A stretch of DNA of 64,000 bases from Serinibacter arcticus (GTDB lineage: Bacteria > Actinomycetota > Actinomycetes > Actinomycetales > Beutenbergiaceae): contig NZ_PYHR01000002.1 in assembly GCF_003121705.1 (NCBI RefSeq), forward strand, positions 310,001 through 374,000, read 5' to 3'. Position numbers and translations under genes: made by a program. Numbering within the stretch: the first letter of the stretch is position 1; the number at the start of each line of letters is the position of its first letter. Of the stretch, positions 27,362-37,708 are shown piece after piece. The notes under the pieces are model-generated. The model was not told the DNA's origin. It worked only from the letters and a program-made list of their open reading frames with translations, and did no database searches.

Positions 27362-28155
27362 GCACCACCACCCGCGTGACGAGCGGGGCGGTCCTCGACG
27401 CCTCCCGCGCGAGCGGCCGCGCCTCGCTCGTCGGCTACCTGCCGCTCGGTTACCCCGATCTCGAGACCTCCGTCGAGGCAGCGCGCGCCATGGTGCACGC
27501 GGGCGTCGACGTCGTCGAGCTGGGGCTGCCGTACACCGATCCCGTGCTCGACGGTCCGGTGATCCAGCAGGCCGCGGAGCAGGCCCTGGCGCGCGGGCTG
27601 CGCACGCGCGACGTGTTCGGCGCCGTCGAGCGGATCGCCGAGACCGGCGCCGCCGTGCTGGTGATGAGCTACTACAACCCGATCCTGCGCTACGGCGTCG
27701 ACGCGTTCGCGCGCGACCTGGCCGCCGCGGGTGGGGCCGGCCTGATCACCCCCGACCTGGTGCCTGACGAGGGCGCCGACTGGATCGCCGCCTCGGACGT
27801 GCACGGACTGGACCGCGTGTTCCTCGTCGCCCCGAGCTCCACCACCGAGCGCCTCGTGCTGACGGCCGAGGCGAGCCGCGGCTTCGTCTACGCGGCGTCG
27901 GTGATGGGCGTGACGGGGACCCGGACCAGCGTGGGCGAGGCCGCCGAGCGGCTCGTCGCCGACACGCGCGCCGCCGGCGCCCCGCGGGTCTGCGTCGGGC
28001 TCGGCGTCTCGACGCCGGAGCAGGCGGCCGAGATCGCCACCTACGCGGACGGCGTCATCGTCGGCTCGGCGCTCGTGCGCGCCCTGGGGCCCGACGGCGA
28101 CGTCGCCGCCCTCGCGGCCACCGCGGCCGCGCTCGCCACGGCGGTCGGGCGATGA
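27358..28155 (+). CDS. trpA: Tryptophan synthase alpha subunit TrpA
   Basis: Cleaves indole-3-glycerol phosphate and channels indole to TrpB. The 265-residue TIM barrel has the catalytic Glu in [20 protein letters not shown], with [12 protein letters not shown] in the form common to actinobacteria (most have PFSDPxADGP). The second catalytic Asp is in [10 protein letters not shown], and the phosphate loops are [11 protein letters not shown] and [14 protein letters not shown] 27358 overlaps the trpB stop, and its stop overlaps lgt, so trpB-trpA-lgt form one coupled unit. Confidence 0.95.
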
Positions 28156-29186
28156 GCCTCGCCGACGGCGCGGTCGTGCTCGCCGCGGGGATCCCGAGCC
28201 CGCCCGAGCACACCTGGCACCTCGGACCGCTGCCGCTGCGCGCCTACGCGATCGCCATCCTCATCGGCGGGATCCTCGCCTGGTACCTGCTCGTGCGCCG
28301 CTACCGCGAGCGCGGCGGCCCGGTGGACAAGCTGGGCGACGTCGTCGTCTGGGCCGTCGTGCTCGGCATCCTCGGGGCCCGGATCTACCACGTCATCACC
28401 TCGCCCGACGCGTACTTCGGCCCCGACGGCGATCCCTGGCTGATCCCGCAGATCTGGAACGGCGGACTCGGGGTCTGGGGCGCGATCGCGCTCGGCGCCG
28501 TGGGCGCCTGGATCGGCTGCCGCCGCGCCGGGCTGCGGCTGGCGCCGTTCGCCGACTCGCTGGCCCCCGGCCTGCTCGTCGCGCAGGCGGTCGGGCGGAT
28601 CGGCAACTACTTCAACCAGGAGCTCTACGGCAGCGAGACCACGCTTCCGTGGGGGCTGCAGATCGACGCCCACCCCGGCGTCCTGTTCCACCCGACGTTC
28701 CTGTACGAGCTGATCTGGAACCTCCTCGCCGCGGCCGTGCTCATCTGGATCGACCGCCGGTTCCGCCTCGGTCACGGCCGCGTGTTCCTGCTGTACGTCG
28801 TGCTCTACACGGCGGGCCGCGGCTGGATCGAGGCGCTGCGCATCGACGAGGCCCAGCTGATCGGCGGGCTCCGGCTCAACGTCTGGACGTCGATCATCGT
28901 CTTCGTGGCCGCGCTGGTCGCGTTCGTCGCCGTCGGGCGGCGCAGCCCCGGGCGCGAGACCGGTGACGAGCTGTGGCTGCCCGGGCGGGCGCCCGACGTC
29001 GCCGACGCAGGAGTCGAGGGCGACGCGTCGGCGACCTCCGCCGACCCGGCGACCGGTGCCACCACGCGGTCGGGGGACGAGGACGAGCCCGACGTCGAAC
29101 CCGACGAGCTCGAGCAGGCGCTGGACGCGCGGCGGCACCGTGCCCCGGACCGTCCAGCACCTGGCCCCCGCACGACGGAAGAGTAA
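28152..29186 (+). CDS. lgt: Prolipoprotein diacylglyceryl transferase Lgt
   Basis: Inner-membrane enzyme that transfers diacylglycerol from phosphatidylglycerol to the lipobox Cys of prolipoproteins. The 344-residue protein has about seven membrane segments. The family signature GRIGNYFNQELYG is present, and the first helix carries the usual RAYAIAILIGGILAW. After residue about 265 comes an acidic hydrophilic tail (DEDEPDVEPDELEQ), which is common in actinobacterial Lgt and not needed for the fold. The window itself encodes several predicted lipoproteins that would be substrates. ATG 28152 overlaps the trpA stop. Confidence 0.95.
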   Translation: MSLADGAVVLAAGIPSPPEHTWHLGPLPLRAYAIAILIGGILAWYLLVRRYRERGGPVDKLGDVVVWAVVLGILGARIYHVITSPDAYFGPDGDPWLIPQIWNGGLGVWGAIALGAVGAWIGCRRAGLRLAPFADSLAPGLLVAQAVGRIGNYFNQELYGSETTLPWGLQIDAHPGVLFHPTFLYELIWNLLAAAVLIWIDRRFRLGHGRVFLLYVVLYTAGRGWIEALRIDEAQLIGGLRLNVWTSIIVFVAALVAFVAVGRRSPGRETGDELWLPGRAPDVADAGVEGDASATSADPATGATTRSGDEDEPDVEPDELEQALDARRHRAPDRPAPGPRTTEE

Positions 29187-29194
29187 AAGGCAGG

Positions 29195-29200
29195 TATATT
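29195..29200 (+). promoter_or_regulatory. Putative -10 (TATATT) of gltB
   Basis: TATATT stands out in this GC-rich DNA just after the lgt stop. It would start transcription near 29207-29210, giving a leader of about 75 nt before gltB. No convincing -35 element is seen. Confidence 0.5.
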
Positions 29201-29209
29201 CTTGCTGCT

Positions 29210-29245
29210 GTGGGCCGACGACGTCCCGTTACTGATCGACGTTGA
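29210..29245 (+). CDS. Possible 11-residue leader peptide upstream of gltB
   Basis: A GTG at 29210, right at the predicted transcription start, opens a reading frame of 11 codons (MGRRRPVTDRR) that stops at 29245, 39 nt before gltB. Five of eleven codons are Arg. Between it and gltB, CCCTG-CGG-CAGGG can form a small hairpin. A regulatory upstream ORF is possible, but coding this short arises easily by chance. Confidence 0.2.
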   Translation: MGRRRPVTDRR

Positions 29246-29284
29246 GCCTTTGCCCCTGCGGCAGGGAGTGAGGACGGCCGCTGC

Positions 29285-32200
29285 ATGGTGAGTTCACGTT
29301 GGGCGCACGAGTCCGGGAAGGCCCTCGTGGCCCCCGGTGAGACAGGTCTGTACCACCCGTCGGACGATCACGACGCCTGCGGGGTGGCCTTCGTGGCCAC
29401 CATGCGCGGGACGCCGGGTCGCGACATCGTGGACGCCGGCCTGACCGCGCTGCTGAACCTGGACCACCGCGGTGCCGTCGGCGCCGAGGTGAACACGGGC
29501 GACGGCGCCGGGATCCTCACGCAGGTTCCCGACGCCTTCCTGCGCGACGTCATCGACGCCGAGCTGCCTCCCGCCGGGCACTACGCCATCGGCATGGCCT
29601 TCCTGCCGCAGGAGCCGGCGGCCGCCGACGAGGCGCAGCGCGCGATCGCCGCCATCGTCGCCGAGGAGGGGCTGGAGCTCCTCGCCTGGCGCGACGTGCC
29701 CGTCGTCGCCGACCTCGTGGGCCCCTCGGCGCGCGCCAGCATGCCGACCTTCCGCCAGCTCGTCGTCGCCGACCCGGAGCGGGCGCTGGCCGACCTCGAC
29801 CTCGAGCGGCGCGCCTACCGGCTGCGCAAGCGCATCGAGCGCCAGCTCGACGTCTACCTCGCCTCGCTCTCGGCGCGCACCATCGTCTACAAGGGCATGC
29901 TGACGACGGCGCAGCTCGAGCCGTTCTTCCCCGACCTGTCCGACCCGCGCTACGCCAGCGAGCTCGCGCTCGTGCACTCGCGGTTCTCGACCAACACGTT
30001 CCCCTCCTGGCCGCTCGCCCAGCCGTTCCGCTCGATCGCGCACAACGGCGAGATCAACACGGTCAAGGGCAACCGCAACTGGATGGCCGCGCGCGAGGGC
30101 ATGCTGCGCAGCGACGTGCTCGGCGACCTGACGCCGCTGCTGCCCGTCGTGACGCCGGGCGCGAGCGACAGCCAGACCTTCGACGAGGTCGTCGAGCTCC
30201 TGCACCTCGGTGGCCGCTCGCTCCCGCACGCCGTCCTGATGATGATCCCGGAGGCGTGGGAGAACCACGCCACCATGGATCCGGCGCTCAAGGCGTTCTA
30301 CGAGTACCACTCCACGCTCATGGAGCCGTGGGACGGGCCCGCGTGCCTCACGTTCACCGACGGCACCCTCATCGGCGCCGTGCTGGACCGCAACGGTCTG
30401 CGCCCGGGCCGGTACTGGGTGACGGAGGACGGCCTCGTCGTGCTCGCGTCCGAGGCGGGCGTGCTCGACCTCGACCCCGCCACGGTGGTCAGCAAGGGTC
30501 GCCTCGAGCCCGGCAAGATGTTCCTCGTCGACACCGGCGCCGGACGCATCGTCGCCAACAGCGAGGTCAAGGCCGCCCTGTCGGCCGAGCGTCCGTACGC
30601 GCAGTGGCTCGAGGAGCACGCGGTCTACCTCGACCAGCTGCCCGAGCGCGAGCACGTCCGTCACACCGCCGCCTCGGTGCTCCGTCGCCAGCGCACGTTC
30701 GGCTACACCGAGGAGGAGCTGCGCATCCTCCTGACCCCGATGGCCTCCAACGGCCTCGAGCCGCTGGGCGCCATGGGCACGGACACCCCGATCGCCGTCC
30801 TGTCCGGTCGGCCGCGGATGCTGTTCGACTACTTCACGCAGATGTTCGCGCAGGTGACCAACCCGCCGCTCGACGCGATCCGCGAGGAGCTGGTCACCTC
30901 GCTCGGCGGGGCGATCGGCCCCGAGCCGAACCTGCTCGAGGACACGCCCGAGCACGCGCGCAAGCTGGTGCTCCCGTTCCCGGTGCTGGACAACGACCAG
31001 CTCGCCAAGATCGTCAAGGTCGACCGCGACCCGGCGATGATCGGCAAGTTCCGCTCCGTCGTCGTGCGCGGGACCTACCGCGTCGCCGGCGGCGAGGAGG
31101 CGCTGCGCACGCGCCTGGAGGAGATCTGCGCGCAGGTCGACCGTGCCGTCGCCAACGGCGCGAGCTTCCTCGTCCTCTCCGACCGCAACTCCGACGCCGA
31201 GTTCGCGCCGATCCCGTCGCTGCTGCTGCTCTCGGCCGTGCACCACCACACGCTGCGCAAGCACACGCGCACGCAGATCTCGCTCGTCGTCGAGGCCGGC
31301 GACGTGCGCGAGGTGCACCACGTCGCGCTGCTCATCGGCTACGGCGCCGCGGCCGTGAACCCGTACCTGGCGATGGAGAGCGTCGAGGAGCTCGCCCGCT
31401 CCGGCTACGTCGACGTGGCGCCCGAGAAGGCCGTCGCCAACCTCATCAAGGGGCTCGGCAAGGGCGTCCTGAAGGTCATGAGCAAGATGGGCATCTCGAC
31501 CATCTCCTCCTACCGCGGGGCCCAGGTGTTCGAGGCCGTCGGCCTCAGCCACGAGCTCATCGACGCCTACTTCAGCGGCACCACCTCGCGCCTGGGGGGC
31601 ATCGGGCTCGACGTCGTCGCGGCCGAGGTCGCCGCGCGTCACGCGGACGCCTACCCGCCCTCGGGCAACGCCACGCCGCACGAGCGCCTCGGCGTCGGCG
31701 GCGAGTACCAGTGGCGTCGCGACGGCGAGGAGCACCTGTTCGACCCGGAGACCGTCTTCCGGCTCCAGCACGCCACGCGCGAGCGCCGGTACGACATCTT
31801 CCGCCAGTACACCGGTCGCGTGAACGACGCCTCCAACCGCCTGATGACCCTGCGCGGCCTGCTCAAGCTCGACTCGGGCCGCGAGAGCATCTCGATCGAC
31901 GAGGTCGAGCCGGTCTCGGAGATCGTCAAGCGGTTCAACACCGGCGCGATGAGCTACGGCTCCATCTCGAAGGAGACCCACGAGACGCTGGCGATCGCCA
32001 TGAACCGTCTCGGTGGCCGTTCCAACACGGGGGAGGGCGGTGAGGACGTCGAGCGGCTGCACGACCCCGAGCGCCGCTCGAAGGTGAAGCAGATCGCCTC
32101 GGGTCGCTTCGGCGTCACGGCCGAGTACCTCACCAACGCCGACGACCTGCAGATCAAGCTCGCGCAGGGCGCCAAGCCCGGCGAGGGCGGTCAGCTGCCC

Positions 32201-33859
32201 GGTCACAAGGTGTACCCGTGGGTGGCCAAGACACGTCACTCCACGCCCGGCGTCGGGCTCATCTCGCCCCCGCCGCACCACGACATCTACTCGATCGAGG
32301 ATCTGGCCCAGCTGATCCACGACCTGAAGAACGCCAACCCGGCGGCGCGCGTCCACGTCAAGCTCGTCAGCGAGTTCGGCGTCGGCACGGTCGCGGCCGG
32401 CGTCTCGAAGGCGCACGCCGACGTCGTGCTCATCTCGGGCCACGACGGCGGCACGGGGGCCAGTCCGCTGACGTCCCTCAAGCACGCGGGCACCCCGTGG
32501 GAGATCGGCCTGGCCGAGACCCAGCAGACGCTCGTGCTCAACAACCTGCGCGACCGCATCACGGTGCAGGTCGACGGCCAGCTCAAGACGGGCCGCGACG
32601 TCGTCGTGGCCGCGCTCATGGGCGCCGAGGAGTACGGGTTCGCGACGGCGCCGATGGTCGTCTCAGGCTGCATCATGATGCGCGTGTGCCACCTGGACAC
32701 GTGCCCGGTCGGCGTCGCGACGCAGAACCCCGAGCTGCGCGCGCGCTTCACGGGCAAGCCCGAGTTCGTCGTCACCTTCTTCGAGTACGTCGCCCAGGAG
32801 GTGCGCGAGCTGCTCGCCGAGCTGGGCTTCCGCTCGCTCGAGGAGGCGATCGGCCAGGTGCAGGCGCTGGACGCGAGCGACGCCGTCGAGCACTGGAAGG
32901 CCAAGGGCCTGGACCTCGGCCCGGTGCTCACGGTGCCGCAGCCCGTCGAGGGCTCGTCGCTGGTGCGCACGCAGGCCCAGGACCACGGTCTCGACCGCGC
33001 CCTGGACAACCAGCTCATCGCCCTCAGCACGGACGCGCTCGAGAACGCCGAGCCGGTCCGGATCTCGCTGCCGGTCCGCAACGTCAACCGGACCGTCGGC
33101 ACGATGCTCGGGCACGAGGTCGCCAAGCGCTACGGCGACTCCGGCCTGGCCGACGACACGATCGACGTCACCCTTACGGGGTCCGCGGGACAGTCCCTCG
33201 GGGCGTTCCTGCCCGGTGGCATCACGCTCCGCCTGCTCGGCGACGCGAACGACTACGTCGGCAAGGGCCTGTCCGGTGGACGCATCGTCGTCCGGCCCGA
33301 CCGCGCCGCGAGGTTCGACCCCGCCTCGCACGTCATCGCGGGCAACGTCGTCGGCTACGGCGCGACGACGGGCGAGGTCTTCCTCTCCGGTCTCGCCGGC
33401 GAGCGCTTCGGCGTCCGCAACTCCGGCGCCACCCTCGTGGTGGAGGGGACGGGGGACCACGCCCTGGAGTACATGACCGGGGGAGTGGTGCTCGTGCTCG
33501 GCCGCACCGGCCGGAACGTCGGCGCCGGCATGTCGGGCGGCACGGCCTACGTGCTCGACCTCGACCACGCGCAGGTGAACGCCGCCGCCATCGCGTCGGG
33601 CGAGCTCCTGCTCACCCCCCTGAACGACACCGATCGGGACCTCGTGGCCGGCCTGCTGCGCCGCCACCAGGAGGAGACCGACTCGCCGCTCGCGGCGACC
33701 CTCCTCGCGGACCTGACCGGCACCCTCGACCGCTTCACCCGGATCCTGCCCGCCGACTACGCCCGGATGACCGAGATCCTGGCCGACGCCGCGCAGCGAG
33801 GTCTGGACCCGGCCGCCCCCGGCGCCTGGGACGAGATTCTGGAGGCAGCACGTGGCTGA
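29285..33859 (+). CDS. gltB: Glutamate synthase large subunit GltB
   Basis: The NADPH-GOGAT large subunit makes two glutamates from glutamine and 2-oxoglutarate. The 1524-residue protein has a class II glutamine amidotransferase domain (Cys32 in [10 protein letters not shown] becomes the N-terminal nucleophile after propeptide removal), a central domain, the FMN-binding synthase domain ([29 protein letters not shown]), and the 3Fe-4S cysteines at about 1129, 1135 and 1140 ([12 protein letters not shown]). A C-terminal beta-helix (GGIVVRPD-like repeats, [11 protein letters not shown]) ends it. ATG 29285 is preceded by GGGAGTGAGG. It overlaps gltD by 8 bp. Confidence 0.97.
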   Translation: MVSSRWAHESGKALVAPGETGLYHPSDDHDACGVAFVATMRGTPGRDIVDAGLTALLNLDHRGAVGAEVNTGDGAGILTQVPDAFLRDVIDAELPPAGHYAIGMAFLPQEPAAADEAQRAIAAIVAEEGLELLAWRDVPVVADLVGPSARASMPTFRQLVVADPERALADLDLERRAYRLRKRIERQLDVYLASLSARTIVYKGMLTTAQLEPFFPDLSDPRYASELALVHSRFSTNTFPSWPLAQPFRSIAHNGEINTVKGNRNWMAAREGMLRSDVLGDLTPLLPVVTPGASDSQTFDEVVELLHLGGRSLPHAVLMMIPEAWENHATMDPALKAFYEYHSTLMEPWDGPACLTFTDGTLIGAVLDRNGLRPGRYWVTEDGLVVLASEAGVLDLDPATVVSKGRLEPGKMFLVDTGAGRIVANSEVKAALSAERPYAQWLEEHAVYLDQLPEREHVRHTAASVLRRQRTFGYTEEELRILLTPMASNGLEPLGAMGTDTPIAVLSGRPRMLFDYFTQMFAQVTNPPLDAIREELVTSLGGAIGPEPNLLEDTPEHARKLVLPFPVLDNDQLAKIVKVDRDPAMIGKFRSVVVRGTYRVAGGEEALRTRLEEICAQVDRAVANGASFLVLSDRNSDAEFAPIPSLLLLSAVHHHTLRKHTRTQISLVVEAGDVREVHHVALLIGYGAAAVNPYLAMESVEELARSGYVDVAPEKAVANLIKGLGKGVLKVMSKMGISTISSYRGAQVFEAVGLSHELIDAYFSGTTSRLGGIGLDVVAAEVAARHADAYPPSGNATPHERLGVGGEYQWRRDGEEHLFDPETVFRLQHATRERRYDIFRQYTGRVNDASNRLMTLRGLLKLDSGRESISIDEVEPVSEIVKRFNTGAMSYGSISKETHETLAIAMNRLGGRSNTGEGGEDVERLHDPERRSKVKQIASGRFGVTAEYLTNADDLQIKLAQGAKPGEGGQLPGHKVYPWVAKTRHSTPGVGLISPPPHHDIYSIEDLAQLIHDLKNANPAARVHVKLVSEFGVGTVAAGVSKAHADVVLISGHDGGTGASPLTSLKHAGTPWEIGLAETQQTLVLNNLRDRITVQVDGQLKTGRDVVVAALMGAEEYGFATAPMVVSGCIMMRVCHLDTCPVGVATQNPELRARFTGKPEFVVTFFEYVAQEVRELLAELGFRSLEEAIGQVQALDASDAVEHWKAKGLDLGPVLTVPQPVEGSSLVRTQAQDHGLDRALDNQLIALSTDALENAEPVRISLPVRNVNRTVGTMLGHEVAKRYGDSGLADDTIDVTLTGSAGQSLGAFLPGGITLRLLGDANDYVGKGLSGGRIVVRPDRAARFDPASHVIAGNVVGYGATTGEVFLSGLAGERFGVRNSGATLVVEGTGDHALEYMTGGVVLVLGRTGRNVGAGMSGGTAYVLDLDHAQVNAAAIASGELLLTPLNDTDRDLVAGLLRRHQEETDSPLAATLLADLTGTLDRFTRILPADYARMTEILADAAQRGLDPAAPGAWDEILEAARG

Positions 33860-35312
33860 CCCGCGCGGATTCCTGCGGACCCGGGAGCGCGAGCTCCCGA
33901 CGTCGCGCCCCGTTCCGATCCGACTGTCGGACTGGAAGGAGGTGCACGAGCACCGGACGGGTGACAGCCCGTACCTCAAGCGTCAGGCCGGCCGCTGCAT
34001 GGACTGCGGCATCCCGTTCTGCCACCAGGGCTGCCCGCTCGGCAACCTCATCCCGGAGTGGAACGACCTCGTCTGGCGCGAGCAGTGGGACGACGCGATC
34101 GAGCGTCTGCACGCGACCAACAACTTCCCGGAGTTCACGGGTCGCATCTGCCCCGCCCCGTGCGAGAGCAGCTGCGTGCTCGGGATCAACCAGCCGGCGG
34201 TGACGATCAAGAACGTCGAGGTCTCGATCATCGACGAGGCCTGGGAGCGCGGCTACGTCGTCCCGGCCGTGCCGGAGCGGCTGACCGACTCGACCGTGGC
34301 CGTCGTGGGCTCCGGCCCCGCCGGCCTCGCGGCCGCCCAGCAGCTGACGCGCGCCGGGCACACCGTGGTGGTCTTCGAGAAGGACGACGCGGTTGGCGGC
34401 CTGCTGCGCTACGGCGTGCCCGACTTCAAGCTCGAGAAGCACCACATCGACCGCCGCGTGGCGCAGATGGAGGCCGAGGGCACCCGGTTCCGCACCGGTG
34501 TCTCGATCGGCGAGGACATCACCTGGGACGACCTGCGCGCCCGGTTCGACGCCGTGGTCGTCGCCATCGGCGCGAGCATCCCGAGGGGCCTGCGGGTCCA
34601 GGGCGAGGAGCTCGACGGCGTCGTCCCGGCGATGACGTACCTGAGCCAGGCCAACGCGGTGGTCGCGGGGACCGCGGTCCCCGACCAGATCGTGGCGACC
34701 GGCAAGAACGTCATCATCATCGGCGGCGGCGACACCGGCTCGGACTGCCTCGGCACCGCGCTGCGCCAGGGCGCCGCGTCGGTGACGACGCTCGCGATCG
34801 GCTTCCAGCCGCCTGCCGAGCGTCCCGAGGACCAGCCGTGGCCGACGACGCCGCGCGTGCTCGAGATCTCCACGTCGCACGAGGAGGGCGGCGAGCGCGA
34901 GTTCCTCGCCTCGACCGTGCAGCTCCTGGGCACCGATCACGTCGAGGCCCTCCGGGTCGCCGAGACCGACCACCTGCCCGATGGCCGTCGCGTGCCCAAG
35001 GAGGGCACCGAGCGCGAGGTCCCCGCCGACCTCGTCCTCATCGCCATGGGCTTCACCGGCCCCGACGCCGCCGGCGCGGCCGCGCAGATCGGCGTCGCGG
35101 TCTCCCCGCGGGGCGAGATCGAGCGCAGCGAGGCCTACGAGACGTCGGTCCCCGGCGTCTTCGTGGCTGGCGACGCCGGACGCGGCCAGTCCCTCATCGT
35201 GTGGGCGATCGCCGAGGGCCGCGCGTGCGCGGCCGCCGTCGACGCCTACCTCACCGGGTCGACCGAGCTTCCCGCTCCGGTCCGACCGTCCGACCGCGGG
35301 TTCGCGGCCTGA
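33852..35312 (+). CDS. gltD: Glutamate synthase small subunit GltD
   Basis: FAD/NADPH-binding beta subunit that passes electrons to GltB. The 486-residue protein has N-terminal cysteines for two 4Fe-4S clusters ([17 protein letters not shown] and CPAPCESSC), the FAD-binding motif [17 protein letters not shown], the conserved [14 protein letters not shown], and the NADPH motif [13 protein letters not shown]. The final FAD contact is in [17 protein letters not shown] 33852 overlaps the gltB stop by 8 bp, so the two subunits are coupled. Confidence 0.96.
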   Translation: MADPRGFLRTRERELPTSRPVPIRLSDWKEVHEHRTGDSPYLKRQAGRCMDCGIPFCHQGCPLGNLIPEWNDLVWREQWDDAIERLHATNNFPEFTGRICPAPCESSCVLGINQPAVTIKNVEVSIIDEAWERGYVVPAVPERLTDSTVAVVGSGPAGLAAAQQLTRAGHTVVVFEKDDAVGGLLRYGVPDFKLEKHHIDRRVAQMEAEGTRFRTGVSIGEDITWDDLRARFDAVVVAIGASIPRGLRVQGEELDGVVPAMTYLSQANAVVAGTAVPDQIVATGKNVIIIGGGDTGSDCLGTALRQGAASVTTLAIGFQPPAERPEDQPWPTTPRVLEISTSHEEGGEREFLASTVQLLGTDHVEALRVAETDHLPDGRRVPKEGTEREVPADLVLIAMGFTGPDAAGAAAQIGVAVSPRGEIERSEAYETSVPGVFVAGDAGRGQSLIVWAIAEGRACAAAVDAYLTGSTELPAPVRPSDRGFAA

Positions 35313-35372
35313 CACCAGCTGTTCGCCGACCCGCCCGGGACTTCCGGTTGTCGGCACCGTCCACGACCGAAC

Positions 35373-35378
35373 TAGGCT
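35373..35378 (+). promoter_or_regulatory. -10 hexamer TAGGCT of pyk
   Basis: TAGGCT ends 7 nt before ATG 35386 with no ribosome-binding site, so a leaderless pyk mRNA is inferred. Confidence 0.55.
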
Positions 35379-35385
35379 GAACCCC

Positions 35386-36825
35386 ATGCGTAGAGCAAAG
35401 ATCGTCTGCACCCTTGGCCCCGCGACGGCCTCCCCCGAGAAGATCCAGGAGCTGGTCGACGCCGGCATGGATGTCGCCCGCATCAACCGCAGCCACGGCG
35501 AGCCCGAGGAGCACCAGGCCGTCATCGAGCACGTGCGCGCCGCCGCCGACAAGGCCGGCCGCGCCGTCGCGATCCTCGTCGACCTGCAGGGTCCCAAGAT
35601 CCGCCTCGAGCGCTTCGTCGCCGGCCCGCACCACCTCGCCGTCGGTGACGTCTTCACCATCACGACGCGCGACGTCGAGGGCACCAAGGATCTCGTCGGC
35701 ACCACGTACAAGGGCCTCCCGGGCGACTGCACGCCCGGCGACCAGCTGCTCATCGACGACGGCAAGGTGACCGTCCGCGTCACCGAGGTCACCGAGACCG
35801 ACGTCATCACGGTCTGCGAGGTCCCCGGACCCGTCTCGAACAACAAGGGCATCAACCTGCCCGGGGTCGCCGTCTCGGTCCCCGCGATGAGCGACAAGGA
35901 CGAGGAGGACCTGCGCTGGGCGCTGCGCCTCAAGGCCGACTTCATCGCGCTGTCCTTCGTGCGCAGCGCCAAGGACTACGACGACGTCGCGGTCATCATG
36001 GCCGAGGAGAACTACAAGGCCCCGGTCATCGCCAAGATCGAGAAGCCGCAGGCCGTGGACAACCTCGCCGAGATCATCGACGCGTTCGACGGCATCATGG
36101 TCGCCCGCGGCGACCTGGGCGTGGAGCTCCCGCTCGAGCGCGTGCCGCTCGTGCAGAAGGAGGCCGTCGCGCTCGCGCGTCGCAACGCGAAGCCGGTCAT
36201 CGTGGCCACCCAGGTCCTCGAGTCCATGATCAGCTCGCCCCGTCCGACCCGCGCCGAGACCTCCGACTGCGCCAACGCGGTCCTCGACGGCGCCGACGCG
36301 GTCATGCTGTCCGGCGAGACGTCCGTGGGCGAGTACCCGATCGAGTGCGTGCGCGTCATGAGCCGCATCATCGAGGCCACCGAGGAGCACGGCCTCGAGC
36401 GCATCGCGGCCTTCACCTGGACGCCGCACACGCGTGGTGGTGTCATCACGGCCGCGGCCAACCAGATCGGCAAGACGCTGGACGCCAAGTACCTGGTGAC
36501 GTTCACGCAGTCGGGCGACTCGGCCCGCCGCATGTCGCGCCTGCGCTCCGAGCTGCCGCTCATCGCGTTCACGCCCGACCCGCAGGTCCGGCGCCAGCTC
36601 GCCCTGAGCTGGGGCGTGACGACCATCGTCACGCCGACCGTCCCGCACACCGACGCCATGGTCGCCTCGGTCGACAAGTCGCTGCAGGAGGGCAAGTACG
36701 TCGTGCCCGGCGACCGCGTCGTCGTCGTCTCGGGTGCGCCCGTGGGCCGCGCCGGCACGACCAACCTGGTCCAGGTGCACACGATCGGTGACGACACCGA
36801 CCGCCACGCGCCCGGGCAGGGCTGA
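35386..36825 (+). CDS. pyk: Pyruvate kinase
   Basis: Converts phosphoenolpyruvate and ADP to pyruvate and ATP. The 479-residue protein starts MRRAKIVCTLGPATAS, and the active-site pattern is intact: INRSHGEPEEH, LVDLQGPKIRLE, VIAKIEKPQAVDNLAEII with catalytic Lys, and VARGDLGVELPLERV, then ATQVLESMI. The B domain lies between about residues 70 and 165. The C-terminal domain holds the allosteric site region. The start is fixed by homology and the TAGGCT element; longer in-frame starts upstream are not needed. Confidence 0.96.
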   Translation: MRRAKIVCTLGPATASPEKIQELVDAGMDVARINRSHGEPEEHQAVIEHVRAAADKAGRAVAILVDLQGPKIRLERFVAGPHHLAVGDVFTITTRDVEGTKDLVGTTYKGLPGDCTPGDQLLIDDGKVTVRVTEVTETDVITVCEVPGPVSNNKGINLPGVAVSVPAMSDKDEEDLRWALRLKADFIALSFVRSAKDYDDVAVIMAEENYKAPVIAKIEKPQAVDNLAEIIDAFDGIMVARGDLGVELPLERVPLVQKEAVALARRNAKPVIVATQVLESMISSPRPTRAETSDCANAVLDGADAVMLSGETSVGEYPIECVRVMSRIIEATEEHGLERIAAFTWTPHTRGGVITAAANQIGKTLDAKYLVTFTQSGDSARRMSRLRSELPLIAFTPDPQVRRQLALSWGVTTIVTPTVPHTDAMVASVDKSLQEGKYVVPGDRVVVVSGAPVGRAGTTNLVQVHTIGDDTDRHAPGQG

Positions 36826-36853
36826 GCAGCACCCGCACCACCCAGCACCGTCT

Positions 36854-36884
36854 GACGGCCGGCTCCCCTCGGGGGCCGGCCGTC
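36854..36884 (+). terminator. Terminator hairpin after pyk
   Basis: The arms GACGGCCGGC and GCCGGCCGTC are perfectly complementary, and CCCC/GGGG can extend the stem inward. It lies 29 bp after the pyk stop. There is no U-tract. Confidence 0.6.
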
Positions 36885-36952
36885 CGGCGTCCCGGCGGGG
36901 GAGCCCGGTCGCGCGGACTCCCCCCGATCCCCGCCGGACGCCGTCGCGACCC

Positions 36953-36958
36953 TAGGGT
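36953..36958 (+). promoter_or_regulatory. -10 hexamer TAGGGT of the lipoprotein gene
   Basis: TAGGGT ends 6 nt before GTG 36965, the standard leaderless geometry of this window. Confidence 0.5.
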
Positions 36959-36964
36959 GGGCGC

Positions 36965-37678
36965 GTGTCCGCGCGCCCCCGACCCACGCTCACCGTCCTC
37001 GCCCTCGCCCTCGCGGCGGTGCTCGGGACGACGTCGTGCTCGCTGCTGCCGTCGGCCGGCGACGGGCCGCTGGACCCCGCGCCGAGGACGTCGAGCTCGA
37101 CGTCGACCGCCGACCCGGGCGAGCCGCGCTCGGTCCCGCCGGGCTTCCTCGAGTGCGACGACCAGGACCGGTCGGACGCCACCGCGCCCGCGGGGTCGGC
37201 CGCCGTCGCCGACGTCGACCTCACGCGGTACGCGGAGGTGACCCCGACGGGGTTCGAGCCCGCGAGCGGCTACATCGAGGACCAGCCCGTCGAGGGGGAC
37301 TGGACGGTGACGGCGTTCGTCCCCGTGGACCAGGCCCACAGCCTCGACGCGCTGGGGATGGTCGTCTTCCCGGAGATGGAGCTCGGGCCCCTCGAGCAGA
37401 CGTGCGGCACCGTCTCGTGGGCAGATGTCGAGGCACGGGTCGCGCGGTACGACGAGCTCCGGCGGACGGTCGAGGTGGCCCCCGACGAGCGCACCACCGT
37501 CGCGGGACTCCCGGCCGTCAAGGAGACCGTGGAGATCCCCGAGGGCGGCTACACGACGGTCGCCTACTGGATCTTCGGGCGCGGTCAGGTGGCGCGCGTC
37601 TGGTGCCAGTGGGTCGAGGACGCCGAGACGATCCGGCGCGGCTGCGACGAGTACGTCGCGGGCCTGACGTTCAGCTAG
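36965..37678 (+). CDS. Predicted lipoprotein of unknown function
   Basis: The 237-residue exported protein has a signal peptide with lipobox LGTTSC (Cys25), then a Ser/Thr/Pro-rich linker and a compact domain from about residue 60. That domain has paired cysteines (FLECDDQ, EQTCGTV, VWCQWVED, IRRGCDEY), which may form disulfides. No family is recognised with confidence. GTG 36965 is set by the TAGGGT element. It converges on pfkA with 30 bp between the stops. Cell-surface attachment follows from the lipobox; the role is unknown. Confidence 0.75.
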   Translation: MSARPRPTLTVLALALAAVLGTTSCSLLPSAGDGPLDPAPRTSSSTSTADPGEPRSVPPGFLECDDQDRSDATAPAGSAAVADVDLTRYAEVTPTGFEPASGYIEDQPVEGDWTVTAFVPVDQAHSLDALGMVVFPEMELGPLEQTCGTVSWADVEARVARYDELRRTVEVAPDERTTVAGLPAVKETVEIPEGGYTTVAYWIFGRGQVARVWCQWVEDAETIRRGCDEYVAGLTFS

Positions 37679-37708
37679 ACCGCGGCGGCCGCGATCCGTC
37701 GAATCGCG

